Positions 20,001 to 28,880 are shown, counted from the first letter of the stretch. The stretch is 64,000 bases of DNA from Prevotella fusca JCM 17724 (GCF_001262015.1 NZ_CP012074.1:392501-456500); one strand, 5' to 3'. The notes: generated from the letters alone by a model not told the origin. Translations and numbers: made by a program.

Positions 20001-20274
20001 AACCGACGTAGCTCACTTCGAGTGTAGCTCCAGGCTTGCAATTCAGCGTAAAGTTACCATCCAGATCGGTAACGACACCGTTTGTTGTACCAGCCACCTT
20101 CACGCTTGCACCAATCAAGGTTTCGCCAGTGGTATCCACCACTGTACCCTTGATACCTTGGTTCTGCTGAACGCTCATAGCAGCATTGTTCATCTGAGCA
20201 GCGAGGATGGCAGAAGTAGGCATCCACATCAAACCTGCACCGAGCATGCCGAGAAACATGGTTTTCTTTCTCAT
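17098..20274 (-). CDS. SusC/RagA-family TonB-linked outer-membrane transporter
   Basis: This 1,058-residue protein has a signal peptide and a carboxypeptidase-like domain (GIKGTVVDTTGETLIGASVK). A TonB-box-like region (LNEVVVTALGIKRDRK) precedes the plug (VINSLSGKVAGLVV, YVVDGVPLDN, AASALYGSRASHGVILI). A large barrel ends SLPSRKSYGLNVNVKF, with a terminal aromatic as needed for outer-membrane assembly. It imports oligosaccharides produced by the surface GH5 enzyme. Length and domain order are normal. It lies between the GH5 and susD-like genes with short gaps, consistent with one operon. Confidence 0.95.
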   Translation of the reverse strand: MRKKTMFLGMLGAGLMWMPTSAILAAQMNNAAMSVQQNQGIKGTVVDTTGETLIGASVKVAGTTNGVVTDLDGNFTLNCKPGATLEVSYVGYKTMTVKAVNGMKIKMQVDSKALNEVVVTALGIKRDRKALGYGLEEVKGEELSKAKETNVINSLSGKVAGLVVQNTAGGASGSTRVLLRGNTEMAGNNQPLYVVDGVPLDNTNFGSAGESGGYDLGDGISAINPDDIETMTVLKGPAASALYGSRASHGVILITTKKAEKDKISVEYNGSYTVDTQLAKWDDIQEIYGAGYNGELPTSSTSGTNTSWGPKADDFMFKYFDGEERPFLMHPNNASDFFRTGFTTQNSAILSVNSGKTGMRFSVTDMRNKDILPNTNMSRDNFNLRVNTSAGPVDFDFTANYTREKVKNRPALGDSQSNVGKNLMTLAGTYDQAWLKHYEDADGNYSNWNGNDQYNKNPYWDLYKNSNTSDKDVFRFTGKAIWNIDNHLKLQGTIGTDINSMNFEDFIAKTTPGTPAGKLTDQIFNNRTLNAEILALYNNSWGDFDVNATAGGNIFKVNNKTTTNVGLNQQMNGIQNIMNYLEQNTRESMYKKQISSLYASASLGYKHTYYLEGTLRGDRSSTLPTNNNTYVYSSVSGSLVFSEFIKNKKFINYGKIRASWAKVGSDTDPYQLALNYTTGKYSYSGYTIGMIANSTQPNKDLKPTMTDSYEVGLEMKFFNGRLSLDATYYNQNSKDQILSLASTTTSGYAYRLINAGEIQNQGIEIALNARALQIKDFAWDLGANFSKNTNKVKSLTNGMDYFELAKAYWCGVSVGAKVGENYGAIRGHDFLYNNKGQMVVDAATGLPKVDQKIKTIGNSSWDWTGGFYSTFSYKNFRLSAAFDVKVGADIYSMSMRSAYQTGKAKGTLACREEWYTSEEARKASGMDLGTWREAGNCKGFVVEGVIDNGDGTYRKNDIAVNPEDYWKHVANGVQSAFVYDNSYVKCREITFGYTFPESILGKYVKGLTVSFVARNPFIIWKNIPNIDPDSSYNTSGLGLEYGSLPSRKSYGLNVNVKF

Positions 20275-20301
20275 AATAGATATTTTGTTTTTAGTTTAAC
20301 A

Positions 20302-21516
20302 TTATTCTTTCCCAAAGATTCCTTCGAGAATCCAAGGAGCATTCACCTTCATACTCTTGAAACGGTCGAAGATGCCATACTTCTCAGAGCCGTTGCCAAA
20401 GTGGTTGTTGTCCCAAACGAAAGTAGAGAAGCCTCGTTTGCGAGCCTCCGTAGTCAAGAACTTACAGTAGTAGGTCATGTTTTCATGCACTTTCACAGAG
20501 TTTGACTTATAGTGGTCGGTTACTCCCCATTCTCCTATTACGATACCCAGTCCTTTGTTGCTCCAGGTATTCATCGCCTTATCGAAGAAATCCGTCATCG
20601 TCTTCTCGTTTTCAGCAGGTATCTTGCCAACATCCTTGTAGGCATCACCCCAGTAATCGTAGGCGCAATCGCCGGCATAGCTCCATGGCTGATAGTAGTG
20701 GAATTCCACACTCATATAGTTGTTGCCATTGCCTTCGGCATCCTTCGGAATGATGAATCCTCCATTCTCGATGCCAAACCAAGGGTTGCAAACGTAAGTC
20801 TGTAAGATGAGGTGGCGCTTGGCATTGTTGCCGCCTGTGGCACGAACCATATCCACGAATATCTGATTGTAAGCATTCTGCACTTCGAGGTTCTCGGCAG
20901 TAGGCTTGCTCCAGTTGTCCCTGACGTGAACCTCATTGGTACCGGCGAAAGCCAAGCGGCTGTCATAATTGGCAAACTCAGAAGCGATATTCATCCAGAG
21001 GAGCGCAAGCTTTTGGCAGTTTACATCCTTATATTGATAGGTAGGACGACCTTCGAGCCATTTTTCATGATGCGCATTGATGATAACCTTGAGGTCATTA
21101 TCCAGACACCAACCCACTACCTCCTTGATACGAGCAATCCAAATCTTGTCGATGCTCATCGCCTGAGCATTGGTAATGTGGCACTGCCAACGGATTGGAA
21201 TACGGATGGCATTGAAACCTGCCTTCTTCACGGCTTGTATCATTTTTTTGGTGACAACGGGATTGCCCCAAGCTGTCTCTGCATGGATGGAACCATCAGG
21301 GTTGCCAATCTGCATCGACTCGCCATCCTGTCCAGGAGCTGAGCACTCGAATTCATTGCCGAGATTCCAACCTACTACATCCTTGTTCCATTGCTTGGCG
21401 GTAGGAATCGATTCGCTTGTATCAGGCGTATCCACCACCGAAGGACTAGCACTGCAAGAAAATGCAGTAAACATACTTACAAATAGCAAGCAGATTTTCA
21501 AAAGGTTCCTTTTCAT
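20302..21516 (-). CDS. Glycoside hydrolase family 5 endo-beta-1,4-glucanase, lipoprotein
   Basis: This 404-residue protein has the lipobox TAFSC (C21), so it is probably anchored at the outer surface. GH5 landmarks are clear: VGWNLGNEFE, FNAIRIPIRW, VIINAHHE, the acid/base E195 in AGTNEVH, EFHYYQPW, and the nucleophile E329 in IVIGEWG. The GWNLGN opening suggests subfamily GH5_4, which includes endoglucanases, lichenases and xyloglucanases. It heads the inducible operon and would make the first cuts in the polymer outside the cell. The motif FAGTNE in place of the commoner FE-x-x-NE keeps the catalytic Asn-Glu pair. Confidence 0.92.
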   Translation of the reverse strand: MKRNLLKICLLFVSMFTAFSCSASPSVVDTPDTSESIPTAKQWNKDVVGWNLGNEFECSAPGQDGESMQIGNPDGSIHAETAWGNPVVTKKMIQAVKKAGFNAIRIPIRWQCHITNAQAMSIDKIWIARIKEVVGWCLDNDLKVIINAHHEKWLEGRPTYQYKDVNCQKLALLWMNIASEFANYDSRLAFAGTNEVHVRDNWSKPTAENLEVQNAYNQIFVDMVRATGGNNAKRHLILQTYVCNPWFGIENGGFIIPKDAEGNGNNYMSVEFHYYQPWSYAGDCAYDYWGDAYKDVGKIPAENEKTMTDFFDKAMNTWSNKGLGIVIGEWGVTDHYKSNSVKVHENMTYYCKFLTTEARKRGFSTFVWDNNHFGNGSEKYGIFDRFKSMKVNAPWILEGIFGKE

Positions 21517-21585
21517 TATTAAGTTTATTGTTGTTGTTTATGTTTAATTGTTTATTCATTGCGAGTTATTGTTTGGACTTGGCTG

Positions 21586-21593
21586 CAAAAGTA
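21586..21593 (-). promoter_or_regulatory. -7 box of the PUL operon
   Basis: TACTTTTG on the minus strand lies 70 bases before the GH5 start. It is the best promoter candidate between the regulator and the enzyme operon and the likely target region of the hybrid regulator. Confidence 0.55.
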
Positions 21594-21632
21594 TAGAAAA
21601 GAGAAAAAAACTAGGTTAGAATGCAAACAAAA

Positions 21633-21671
21633 AAGGTTTCAAATCTAACTTATCGCCAGGTTTGAAACCTT
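21633..21671 (-). terminator. Terminator of the hybrid regulator gene
   Basis: AAGGTTTCAAA (21633-21643) pairs with TTTGAAACCTT (21661-21671). On the minus strand the stem is followed directly by a T-run. It lies about 75 bases after the regulator stop codon and upstream of the operon promoter. An additional operator role is possible. Confidence 0.65.
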
Positions 21672-21746
21672 ACATTTGTATATAACTAACTGAATATCAG
21701 ATAGTAGTAATTTTACTTTCTTTACCAACAATTTACACTGCTCATT

Positions 21747-24700
21747 TTATTCATACTTACTCGGTGACACCCCGAAATGCTTCTTGAAGACTGTACTGAA
21801 GTACTTTACGTTTACAAATCCTGTCTTCACAGAGACATCCAAGACGCTATCGCCTTGCTTCAGATACTGGGCTGCCTGCTCCAAACGGATGAGTCGTATG
21901 AAGTCTTGCGGTCCTTGCCCCGTCAGAGTCTTCAACTTGCCATAGAAGAGGGTGCGGCTCATCGCCATCTCCCGGCAAAGGCGGTCGATGGTGAAGTCGG
22001 TGTCGCTCAGGTTATCGAGGACGAGACGGGTTGCTTTCTCAACGAAAGCTTGGTCCATCGGATCCAATTCCGGTTCTTTTTCATCGGAAGATTTATTCTT
22101 TTCATCGGAAGCGGATGGCACGGAAGGTTCGCTTGGCAACAGGCTCTTTTGAGACGATTGCCCAGAGTCCTCTCCTCTGACGATGGCGAGACTTCGCTCC
22201 ATATAGTATTGACTCAGACGACAACGGTTCTTCAACATGCTCGCTATCTTGCTGGCAAGAATGGCAGAGTCGAATGGCTTGGCAATGTAATCGTCTGCTC
22301 CAAGTCCTAGGCCTTCTATCATGAAGTCGCGACCAGCCTTCGCCGTCAGGAGAATGACAGGCAGCCAACTGGTCTCCTTGTTTTCCTTGATGCGACGGCA
22401 GAGTTCGTCGCCCTGCATACCCGGCATCATCACATCGGATACCACGATGTCGCACTCGCCATTCTCTGCCAGATAGTTCAAGGCTGCCTCACCACTCTCC
22501 ACATCCACCACATGATATTGGTCAGCGAAAGCCATACGGATGTATTGATGGAGGTCTTCGTTGTCATCTACAAAAAGGAGCGTGTCCTTAAGGGATTCCT
22601 CTGATTTTATTTTTTCATCGGCAGACACGGAGGTATCTGAAGTTTCTGGCAGACTTGCTGGCTTGGAAGAAACGGGAACATCAACATTTCCGTTATCAGG
22701 CAACACAACCAAGAAAGCAGTTCCCTTGCCTTCCTCGCTCTCGAACGTTAACTTTCCTCCCAGTTTCTGCACAAGCTGGCGAGTGAGCATCAAGCCCAAG
22801 CCACTGCCCATCTCCTGAGAGTTGACCGCATTGGAGGCACGGAAAAAACTCTGGAAGATATGCCTTGCCTCGGATTTCGGGATACCGATGCCGGTATCGC
22901 TTACCTGGATGCAGACCTGCTTGCCAACCTCATCGATCGAAGCAGAGACGGTGATGGTTCCACCCACCGGCGTATATTTTACGGCATTGGAGAGCAGATT
23001 CTCGAATATCAAATCCATCATAGAAAGATCGGTAGAGAAGGTATGCTGTCCACAGGTTGTCAACCGAAGACTGATATGTTTCTCCTGGGTAGACATCTGG
23101 AACTTATCCACCTGCTGACGCAAGAGGACAGACAGCTCCACATTCTGCAAGTGGACTTGTGTCTTCGCTACGGCTATTTTCTGGAAATCAAGCAACTCGG
23201 TCACCATCCTCAGAAGCTTGTCGCCATTACGCAGTGCCATCTCCAAGAACTTTCGGCTCTTATCGCCCAGTGTAGTATCCTTCGACAAGTCGGCAAGAGG
23301 TGCCAGCACAAGACTCAAAGGGGTACGGATGTTATGAGCGGTATTCACAAAGAAGTTGATCTTGTCATCGTAGTACTTGCGATGCAAACGCTCCCTGTAG
23401 TAATCCCAGCCGAAATAGACGATAGCACCAAAGATGCTGAGATAGACAATCCATGCCCACCAAGAGTTCCACCATGGTTGGGCGATATGAATACGCAAGG
23501 TAGATTCTCCCAAAATGCGTCCGTTGCTCCTACCCATTGCCTTGACATACAAGGTGTAACTGCCAGGAGGCAAGGTGGCGAAACGAGCCTGCTGGTAGGC
23601 AGAAGGCACACTCCACTGATGGTCATACCCCTCCAAATAATACTGGTATTGGATGTCGTGCTGATACTGGTAATTGATGCTCTCGAAATGCACGATGAGA
23701 GTATTCTCGCTGTGTGAAAAGCTCATCTTGCCAGTCTGCAACATCTTGAAGAGTTCTGCATTCCAATCTTCCTGTTGGGCATCCTCATCGAAAGTCTTTC
23801 CTTCCACCTCAACACCCGTGATATGAAGAGGAGCCTTGTAGTTCAATCCTCTGGCAAACTTGGATGCCAAGACCACAGCTCCTTCACTGCTTCCGAATAT
23901 CATTCGCCCGTCTTGGGTTCGGACCACAGCCATACGCTTGTACTCCCGCTCCAATCCCTTGAAGAAGTTGAGATTGGTCACCTTTCCATGATCTATGAAA
24001 GCCAGTCCCTTGTCGGTACTCATCCACACCTTGCCAATGGGAGTCTTGACCAAGGCATAGACGGTGTTGGAAGGCAAAGACTGCGAGATGGTATAGTTCT
24101 TAACCTGGTGCTTCTGCCAATCGTAGAGGTACAAGCCTCCTCCATCGGTGGCTATCCAGATATGCCGTGCATCCTGAAAAGCCATCGCATTGACAAAGAA
24201 ATTATAATCGACTGACGGAAATTCCGACGGATAGAAGAATCGACTGACACGAAGGCTTCGCTTGTCGATACGATAACATCCATGGGTCGTTCCCACCGCA
24301 ATAATCTTCTTATCAGGAGACTCCACGATACTCTGAACTTCATTGATTGGCAAGTAGTTAACGGAGTTATCCACATTTCCATTCTTTTCTAATGATGATG
24401 GGATATGTACCAAGTCTCCATCCAAACAACCTATCCACAAGCCTCCTTCGCTATCCTTGAAAATGCTATACACATAGTCGGTCTTTAACTTGCCATTCGA
24501 CACAGAGTAAGCCCAACTACTGCTTCCATCGGCATGAACCTGAAAGATGCCATCACCATAGGTTCCCACCAAGACCTTGCCATCGGCAGTCTGACAAAGG
24601 GTAAGCGCCACCTTATTATATAGGGAATGATGCCACAGATGGGTTTGCTCGTCATAGATGCTCACCCCCTTGTCGGTAGCATACCATATTTTGCTATTGC

Positions 24701-25874
24701 GGCCCTGTGTATCCACGCTCTGCATAACATCGTTCACACCATTATTGATAAGCGACTGGCTGTTGAGATACTCATGGCGCACAAACTCCAAGGTATGCTC
24801 CATAGGAATAGCCATATCCACACCTCCTGAATAGGAGCCCATCCAAAGGTCGCCAAGATGGTCCTTGCAAAGGGCATAGACGCCATTGCCATGCAATACA
24901 TTTTCCAGTCTGCCATCCGTATTCAAAAGTAGATTCGTCTTACAAGTCTTCTTGTCGTAGGCATAGACACCTGCTCCATCCACCGCCATCAAGATGGTGG
25001 CTGCATCGTAGGGGATAATGGAACGAACAGGGATGAGCGGAATATCTGATAAGGATGAGAATTGCGTGAGAGAAGACAATGGCTTCCATGTTCTGTCATC
25101 GAGCAAGAGAATGCCACGATGGAAAGTTCCCAACCATATCTGATGAGCCTTCACGTCGTGATAAGACGAAAGCACGGAATACCCTCGCAAGAGCAATCGA
25201 GGCTGGGCTGCATTTTGTGAATAGACGAAGACTCCCGAAGGAGAACCTATCAATAATTGTTTGCCGAAGAATCGGATATGATTGACATATATGTTCTTCA
25301 GAATGTATTTTCCTTTGTTCGGCGAACTATACGCTGTTTTGTCTTTGCTACCAGCAATAGATAGAGGAGCCATCATATACACGCCCCTATCTAACGCCAT
25401 CCAAAAGCATCCCTTGTCATCAACCAACAAGTCATTGAGCACCACACTTCCTCCAAGTACATTCATCAGATTGACCTGGAGTTGGAATGTGTCTTTCACC
25501 TTATTATATATATAGATCTTTCCTTTATTATCATAGGCATAGATATGCTGTTGGCTATCCTTAGTCAACTTGATGTTTCTACCACTGGCATCACTAAACT
25601 GCATATCCGTAGCCAAGGTATAGTTCCGTACCTGTTGACCATTGTACCTGTCAACGCCTCGCTTGGTACTGATCCACATAGCAGCATCCTCAGCCTCAAC
25701 TATCGAATACACACGGGCACTGGAGAGCCCATTGTCCGTATTGAGATTCGACAACATCAGCATATTGCGGGTCAAATGTTCCTGAGCATGGAGCTGCGAA
25801 CACAGCACCATACACAAGAGCCACAGGAAATCAACCTGTAATCTTAGGAAATATGATAAGCCTTTATTTTTCAT
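21747..25874 (-). CDS. Hybrid two-component system sensor/regulator (HTCS) of the PUL
   Basis: This 1,375-residue protein joins sensor and regulator in one chain. It has a signal peptide (to LHAQ), a periplasmic sensor of repeated two-component propeller blades (NGLSSARVYSI, GIFQVHADG, VYALVKTPIGKVWMST), a Y_Y_Y domain ending near 795, and a membrane helix at about 806-823. The histidine kinase domain has phospho-acceptor H847 (NTAHNIRTPL) and an ATPase N-box NLLSNAVKYTP. A receiver (about 1097-1215) has D1147 in VSDVMMPG. An AraC-type DNA-binding domain lies at about 1271-1375. It should sense a glucan oligosaccharide in the periplasm and activate the adjacent operon. The start follows directly after the stop of a decayed gene and has no obvious ribosome site. 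Confidence 0.95.
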   Translation of the reverse strand: MKNKGLSYFLRLQVDFLWLLCMVLCSQLHAQEHLTRNMLMLSNLNTDNGLSSARVYSIVEAEDAAMWISTKRGVDRYNGQQVRNYTLATDMQFSDASGRNIKLTKDSQQHIYAYDNKGKIYIYNKVKDTFQLQVNLMNVLGGSVVLNDLLVDDKGCFWMALDRGVYMMAPLSIAGSKDKTAYSSPNKGKYILKNIYVNHIRFFGKQLLIGSPSGVFVYSQNAAQPRLLLRGYSVLSSYHDVKAHQIWLGTFHRGILLLDDRTWKPLSSLTQFSSLSDIPLIPVRSIIPYDAATILMAVDGAGVYAYDKKTCKTNLLLNTDGRLENVLHGNGVYALCKDHLGDLWMGSYSGGVDMAIPMEHTLEFVRHEYLNSQSLINNGVNDVMQSVDTQGRNSKIWYATDKGVSIYDEQTHLWHHSLYNKVALTLCQTADGKVLVGTYGDGIFQVHADGSSSWAYSVSNGKLKTDYVYSIFKDSEGGLWIGCLDGDLVHIPSSLEKNGNVDNSVNYLPINEVQSIVESPDKKIIAVGTTHGCYRIDKRSLRVSRFFYPSEFPSVDYNFFVNAMAFQDARHIWIATDGGGLYLYDWQKHQVKNYTISQSLPSNTVYALVKTPIGKVWMSTDKGLAFIDHGKVTNLNFFKGLEREYKRMAVVRTQDGRMIFGSSEGAVVLASKFARGLNYKAPLHITGVEVEGKTFDEDAQQEDWNAELFKMLQTGKMSFSHSENTLIVHFESINYQYQHDIQYQYYLEGYDHQWSVPSAYQQARFATLPPGSYTLYVKAMGRSNGRILGESTLRIHIAQPWWNSWWAWIVYLSIFGAIVYFGWDYYRERLHRKYYDDKINFFVNTAHNIRTPLSLVLAPLADLSKDTTLGDKSRKFLEMALRNGDKLLRMVTELLDFQKIAVAKTQVHLQNVELSVLLRQQVDKFQMSTQEKHISLRLTTCGQHTFSTDLSMMDLIFENLLSNAVKYTPVGGTITVSASIDEVGKQVCIQVSDTGIGIPKSEARHIFQSFFRASNAVNSQEMGSGLGLMLTRQLVQKLGGKLTFESEEGKGTAFLVVLPDNGNVDVPVSSKPASLPETSDTSVSADEKIKSEESLKDTLLFVDDNEDLHQYIRMAFADQYHVVDVESGEAALNYLAENGECDIVVSDVMMPGMQGDELCRRIKENKETSWLPVILLTAKAGRDFMIEGLGLGADDYIAKPFDSAILASKIASMLKNRCRLSQYYMERSLAIVRGEDSGQSSQKSLLPSEPSVPSASDEKNKSSDEKEPELDPMDQAFVEKATRLVLDNLSDTDFTIDRLCREMAMSRTLFYGKLKTLTGQGPQDFIRLIRLEQAAQYLKQGDSVLDVSVKTGFVNVKYFSTVFKKHFGVSPSKYE

Positions 25875-26096
25875 TTATCGGTCCAATGTATTAATTTCTT
25901 CCAGTCCCTTGGTTTGCTTCTTCGGCGTTATGCCGAGTCCCTTCAAGCTCTCCACCCTGCGCATCACGTTGCCGCTTCCATCGTAAAGCTGCTACCTTGT
26001 CTTATCGAAGGTCCTGGAAAGACGGGTTATCAGATCGTCGATACACAGGAAGAAGCCGATGGCAAGCCCTATAACGATTCCTATTACTTTTTTATA
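25875..26096 (-). pseudogene. Gene 3' remnant resembling the RmuC C-terminus, cut by IS1380 copy 3
   Basis: Between IS copy 3 and the hybrid regulator a minus-strand frame reads KVIGIVIGLAIGFFLCIDDL, then LSRTFDKTR, an in-frame stop, and QLYDGSGNVMRRVESLKGLG followed by ITPKKQ, ending with TAA at 25875-25877 directly before the regulator ATG. The block LYxGxGNxxRRxExLKxLG resembles the end of RmuC, a DNA recombination protein. The hydrophobic stretch before it looks more like an RmuC N-terminus, so the remnant may be internally deleted. No other part of the gene appears on the far side of the IS. Confidence 0.45.
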
Positions 26097-26640
26097 CCTT
26101 AATTCCGCAGCATTATTTCTTGTGAGAACTCCAAGTGCCTGAGAAACAAAGTCCTCAAGACACTTGGACATGTCAGAGATTTCACCTATCTTAATGCTAT
26201 CAAAATAATAAACAAGCAAAAATCTGACATGACAAAGGTAGCAATTAAAAACGAGAATATCACTTCCTTCGGAGGAATTTATCACATCATGGACGTTTTT
26301 TCAAAGTAGGGCTTTGAAAAACTTACCGAATCTGTGTTGGGCAGACGCGGATGCAGCGGCAAGGCATTCAGCCATGGAAGCATCCTGGGCTCTCTCTTCT
26401 TCAGTTACCTTTGCGGTGGGGATTGTCTTGAGGACATCAATGCGCTTATTGGGCAGTTCAGGCAGAGACCAGGTACGCTGTTACCCGGTGCCGACACCGT
26501 GGGGCGCGGACTGAAGGAGCTTGCCGAAGAGGATATTGTCTATAAGAGCGAAACCTCCGGCAGGTCTTACAGTTTCAACACTGCAGAGAAGCTGAACACC
26601 TTACTTTTACGGATGATACGGAGAATGGAGCTTATAAAGG

Positions 26641-27234
26641 GTTCTTCCGTTAAATGCATGGATGTTTTTCGTATAGCTTTAACGGAAGAACCGGAGTTGT
26701 TCATTAAATAAAACATAGCCAAGACGGTCTTGGCTACCTACTTTGTTATCATCCTCCCATGCAGAAAACCTTTCCATTTTAATACTTTGAAAAGCGCAGA
26801 CAACAGATTGAAAAATCATGACATAATTTCGGGTAAAATACCTACAGATAAAGGCAAAAACACGTGTAAAAAGCAAGTCTGCAACCAACAGGAAATCAGT
26901 CAGTTATAAGGTCATGCAAGAAAAGGTGCTTAGTTGGACTTCAAAAGGGCGTTAATTGGACTTCAAAAGGGCATCTATTGCAAGTCAATTGGGCGTCTTT
27001 TCAAAGCCAGAAGACCATGTATTGGTTTTGAGTTGTATGAAAATAGTTTACAAACATTGATTGATATGGGAATAAGTTGTTTGTAGAAGACGGAAAGACA
27101 TAGCCTCTGTTAGCCTTTTCTGCATTTTTTTGTGCTTTATCCTCCTTTGTGAGACCGTCCGATCTTGGATAGCCATACCATACAAGCGTATAAGCCTTTA
27201 TTCTGTTTCCGATCTACGCATTTAACGGGAGAAC
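26641..27234 (+). mobile_element. 594-bp passenger element inside the copy 3 transposase
   Basis: It is flanked by CTTATAAAGG (26631-26640) and CCTATAAAGG (27235-27244), one mismatch. The left end shows a 15-bp perfect inverted repeat (GGTTCTTCCGTTAAA at 26639-26653 with TTTAACGGAAGAACC near 26680-26694), which could fold as a hairpin of about 53 bases. The MITE-like ends and the terminator hairpin near 26711-26737 match copy 2. No gene is seen. Confidence 0.8.
26930..26995 (+). repeat. Three tandem 22-bp units in the second passenger element
   Basis: Units start at 26930, 26952 and 26974, again at exactly 22 bp. The first two are nearly identical (TTAGTTGGACTTCAAAAGGG and TTAATTGGACTTCAAAAGGG, each plus two bases). 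The first two units are more alike here than in copy 2. Confidence 0.75.
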
Positions 27235-28350
27235 CCTATAAAGGCGGGCAGCCATGTTGACCTGGACTTTGACCACCAGTTTATTCCAGCTTACAAGTTC
27301 GATGCAAAGTATTCCTACAAGCAGGACCATGTCTATTTCCCGGGCTGGGCTTCCATCGGGGGCATCATAGTCGGAGGTGAGAACCGTGACGGGAACACCA
27401 ATGTGAAATTCCCCATCAAGAAGACACGCTTCGCCGAATTATGGACCGTGTGACCTCCGAGCTTGGTGTTGTGACAGAGCGTTTCCGTGCCAGCTGCGGG
27501 TCGTTCTCGAAGGAAATCATCCAAACCGTAGAGCAGCGCTGCAACACGTTCTATATACGTGCTGCCAACTGCGGCAGCCGGTGCGAGGAGTTCCGCCAGC
27601 TGGAAGAGTGGAAGGGCGTTGAGGTTGGCTATGAGAGATGCGATGTCACCTCCGTCAGCATGGACGACCTCATCGAAGGAAAGTCATACAGGCTTGTCGT
27701 ACAGCGTACTCCCTTGAAAGACAAGCACGGCAGGGAACAGACGGATATGTTCGGAGTGATATACACATACCGCTGTATCCTTACCAATAACCGGACATCT
27801 ACCGAGAAGGATATCATCACATTCTACAATGAACGTGGAGCGAGCGAAAAGAACTTCGACATACAGAACAATGACTTCGGCTGGGCACATCTGCCCTTTT
27901 CCTTCATGGCTGAGAACATGGCTTTCATGATGGTTACCGCCATGCTGAAGAACTTCTATCTCTATCTCGTCCGCCATATCAGCGAAAAGGTCAAGCCGTT
28001 GAAAAAGACAAGCAGGCTGAGAGCCTTTATCCTGCATTTCGTCAGCGTACCGGCAAAATGGGTGCGAACGGGAAGGCGGAACGTTCTGAACCTGTATACA
28101 AACAAAGCATACTATTCTGAAGTATTCCTTGAATAAGCAGCATTTCTTTGTGGTTCTCATATTCCCCATTGGTTTGGGTGGGGGATTTCATGCCTATGCA
28201 AGAACCAAGAACCCCCGAAAAACCTCATATCAACATATAGACCCCCAAAAAAGACATCTCAACATATAAAATCGCCTCACAAGAAAAAACGCTGCGGAAT
28301 TGAAGTAAATGTTTATTACTGATTTATGTAGGTATAAAACGGTATGTTTG

Positions 28351-28800
28351 TTAAATATTTTGATAATCTGGAATGGTCTCGATAAACCTGTATGTCTGGT
28401 TTTCATAATCCATTTTGCAGATATAGGTTTCCAGTCCGTTTGATACGACGAGGTAGTCGACGTGTAGTAGAAGATTGTAAACAGATATCTGGTCGAATAC
28501 CTTTTGTGTCAAAGCTATGGTAGGAGCTTTGTACTCAACAATCATTCTCGGTCGAAGCTGGTTGTCATAAAGAACACTGTCTGCACGGACTTTCTTTTCT
28601 CCAACTTGCAGCGGGACTTCGTTGGCAAGCAGAGCGACGGGGTAGTTCCTGTGTTCAATCAGGTAATGAATAAAGTGCTGGCGCACCCATTCCTCTGGAG
28701 TGAGTGTTACATATTTCCTGCGAAGTATATCGAAAATCTGCTTTCGTCCGTTTGCCTCCTTTACCCTGGTTTGATAAGGAGGAAGGTTGAGCTGCATCAT
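28351..28800 (-). CDS. HsdR N-terminal-domain-like protein (PD-(D/E)xK nuclease fold)
   Basis: This 149-residue protein matches the type I restriction enzyme R N-terminal domain family (HSDR_N_2), common in Bacteroidota as a small free-standing gene next to holA, as here. The nuclease-like core has RADSVLYDNQLRPRMIVEYK, providing D, then E-x-K. LTPEEWVRQHFIHYLIEHRN is the typical N-terminal helix. No helicase, methylase or specificity subunit is nearby, so it is not a working type I system. Its cellular role is unknown. IS copy 3 ends 45 bases past its stop codon. Confidence 0.8.
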   Translation of the reverse strand: MMQLNLPPYQTRVKEANGRKQIFDILRRKYVTLTPEEWVRQHFIHYLIEHRNYPVALLANEVPLQVGEKKVRADSVLYDNQLRPRMIVEYKAPTIALTQKVFDQISVYNLLLHVDYLVVSNGLETYICKMDYENQTYRFIETIPDYQNI

Positions 28801-28880
28801 ATTTGAAATGTACTATATATAATAAGGTGTAAAGTGTGCGGTTGAAAGTCAAATGAAAATTTTGTTTTCTATCTCTTTTC

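Larger units (their letters stand above)
26229..28136 (+). pseudogene. IS1380-family transposase, interrupted and frameshifted (copy 3)
   Basis: The ATG at 26229 matches copy 2, but codon 27 is TAG (FSK-stop-GF where copy 2 has FSKLGF). The passenger interrupts after the same LIKG codons, and the frame resumes at 27235 with the DLDFDHQF block. The 2-base frameshift before MDRVTSELGVV is shared with copy 2, whereas the TAG of copy 2 at the GWAS position is TGG here. The last 231 codons are open. Shared and private lesions show that the copies were already dead when duplicated, or have exchanged sequence since. Confidence 0.88.
26097..28305 (+). mobile_element. IS1380-family element, copy 3 (full length, defective, carrying a passenger)
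   Basis: Ends are CCTTAATTCCGCAGC (26097) and GCTGCGGAATTGAAG (28291-28305); length is 2,209 bp. It is closely similar to copy 2 along its whole length, including the passenger insertion, and has the same orientation. No convincing flanking target duplication was found (left TATA, right TAAA). Confidence 0.85.

Noticed and set aside
9325..28305. Calling the PUL region a proven composite transposon
   Set aside because: No target duplication was found at the outer ends, both transposases are broken, and a third IS copy adjoins, so only an IS-flanked locus can be claimed.
28351..28800. HsdR-like protein considered as part of a restriction-modification system
   Set aside because: Only the N-terminal nuclease-like domain is present, with no methylase or specificity gene nearby; this small free-standing form is common next to holA.
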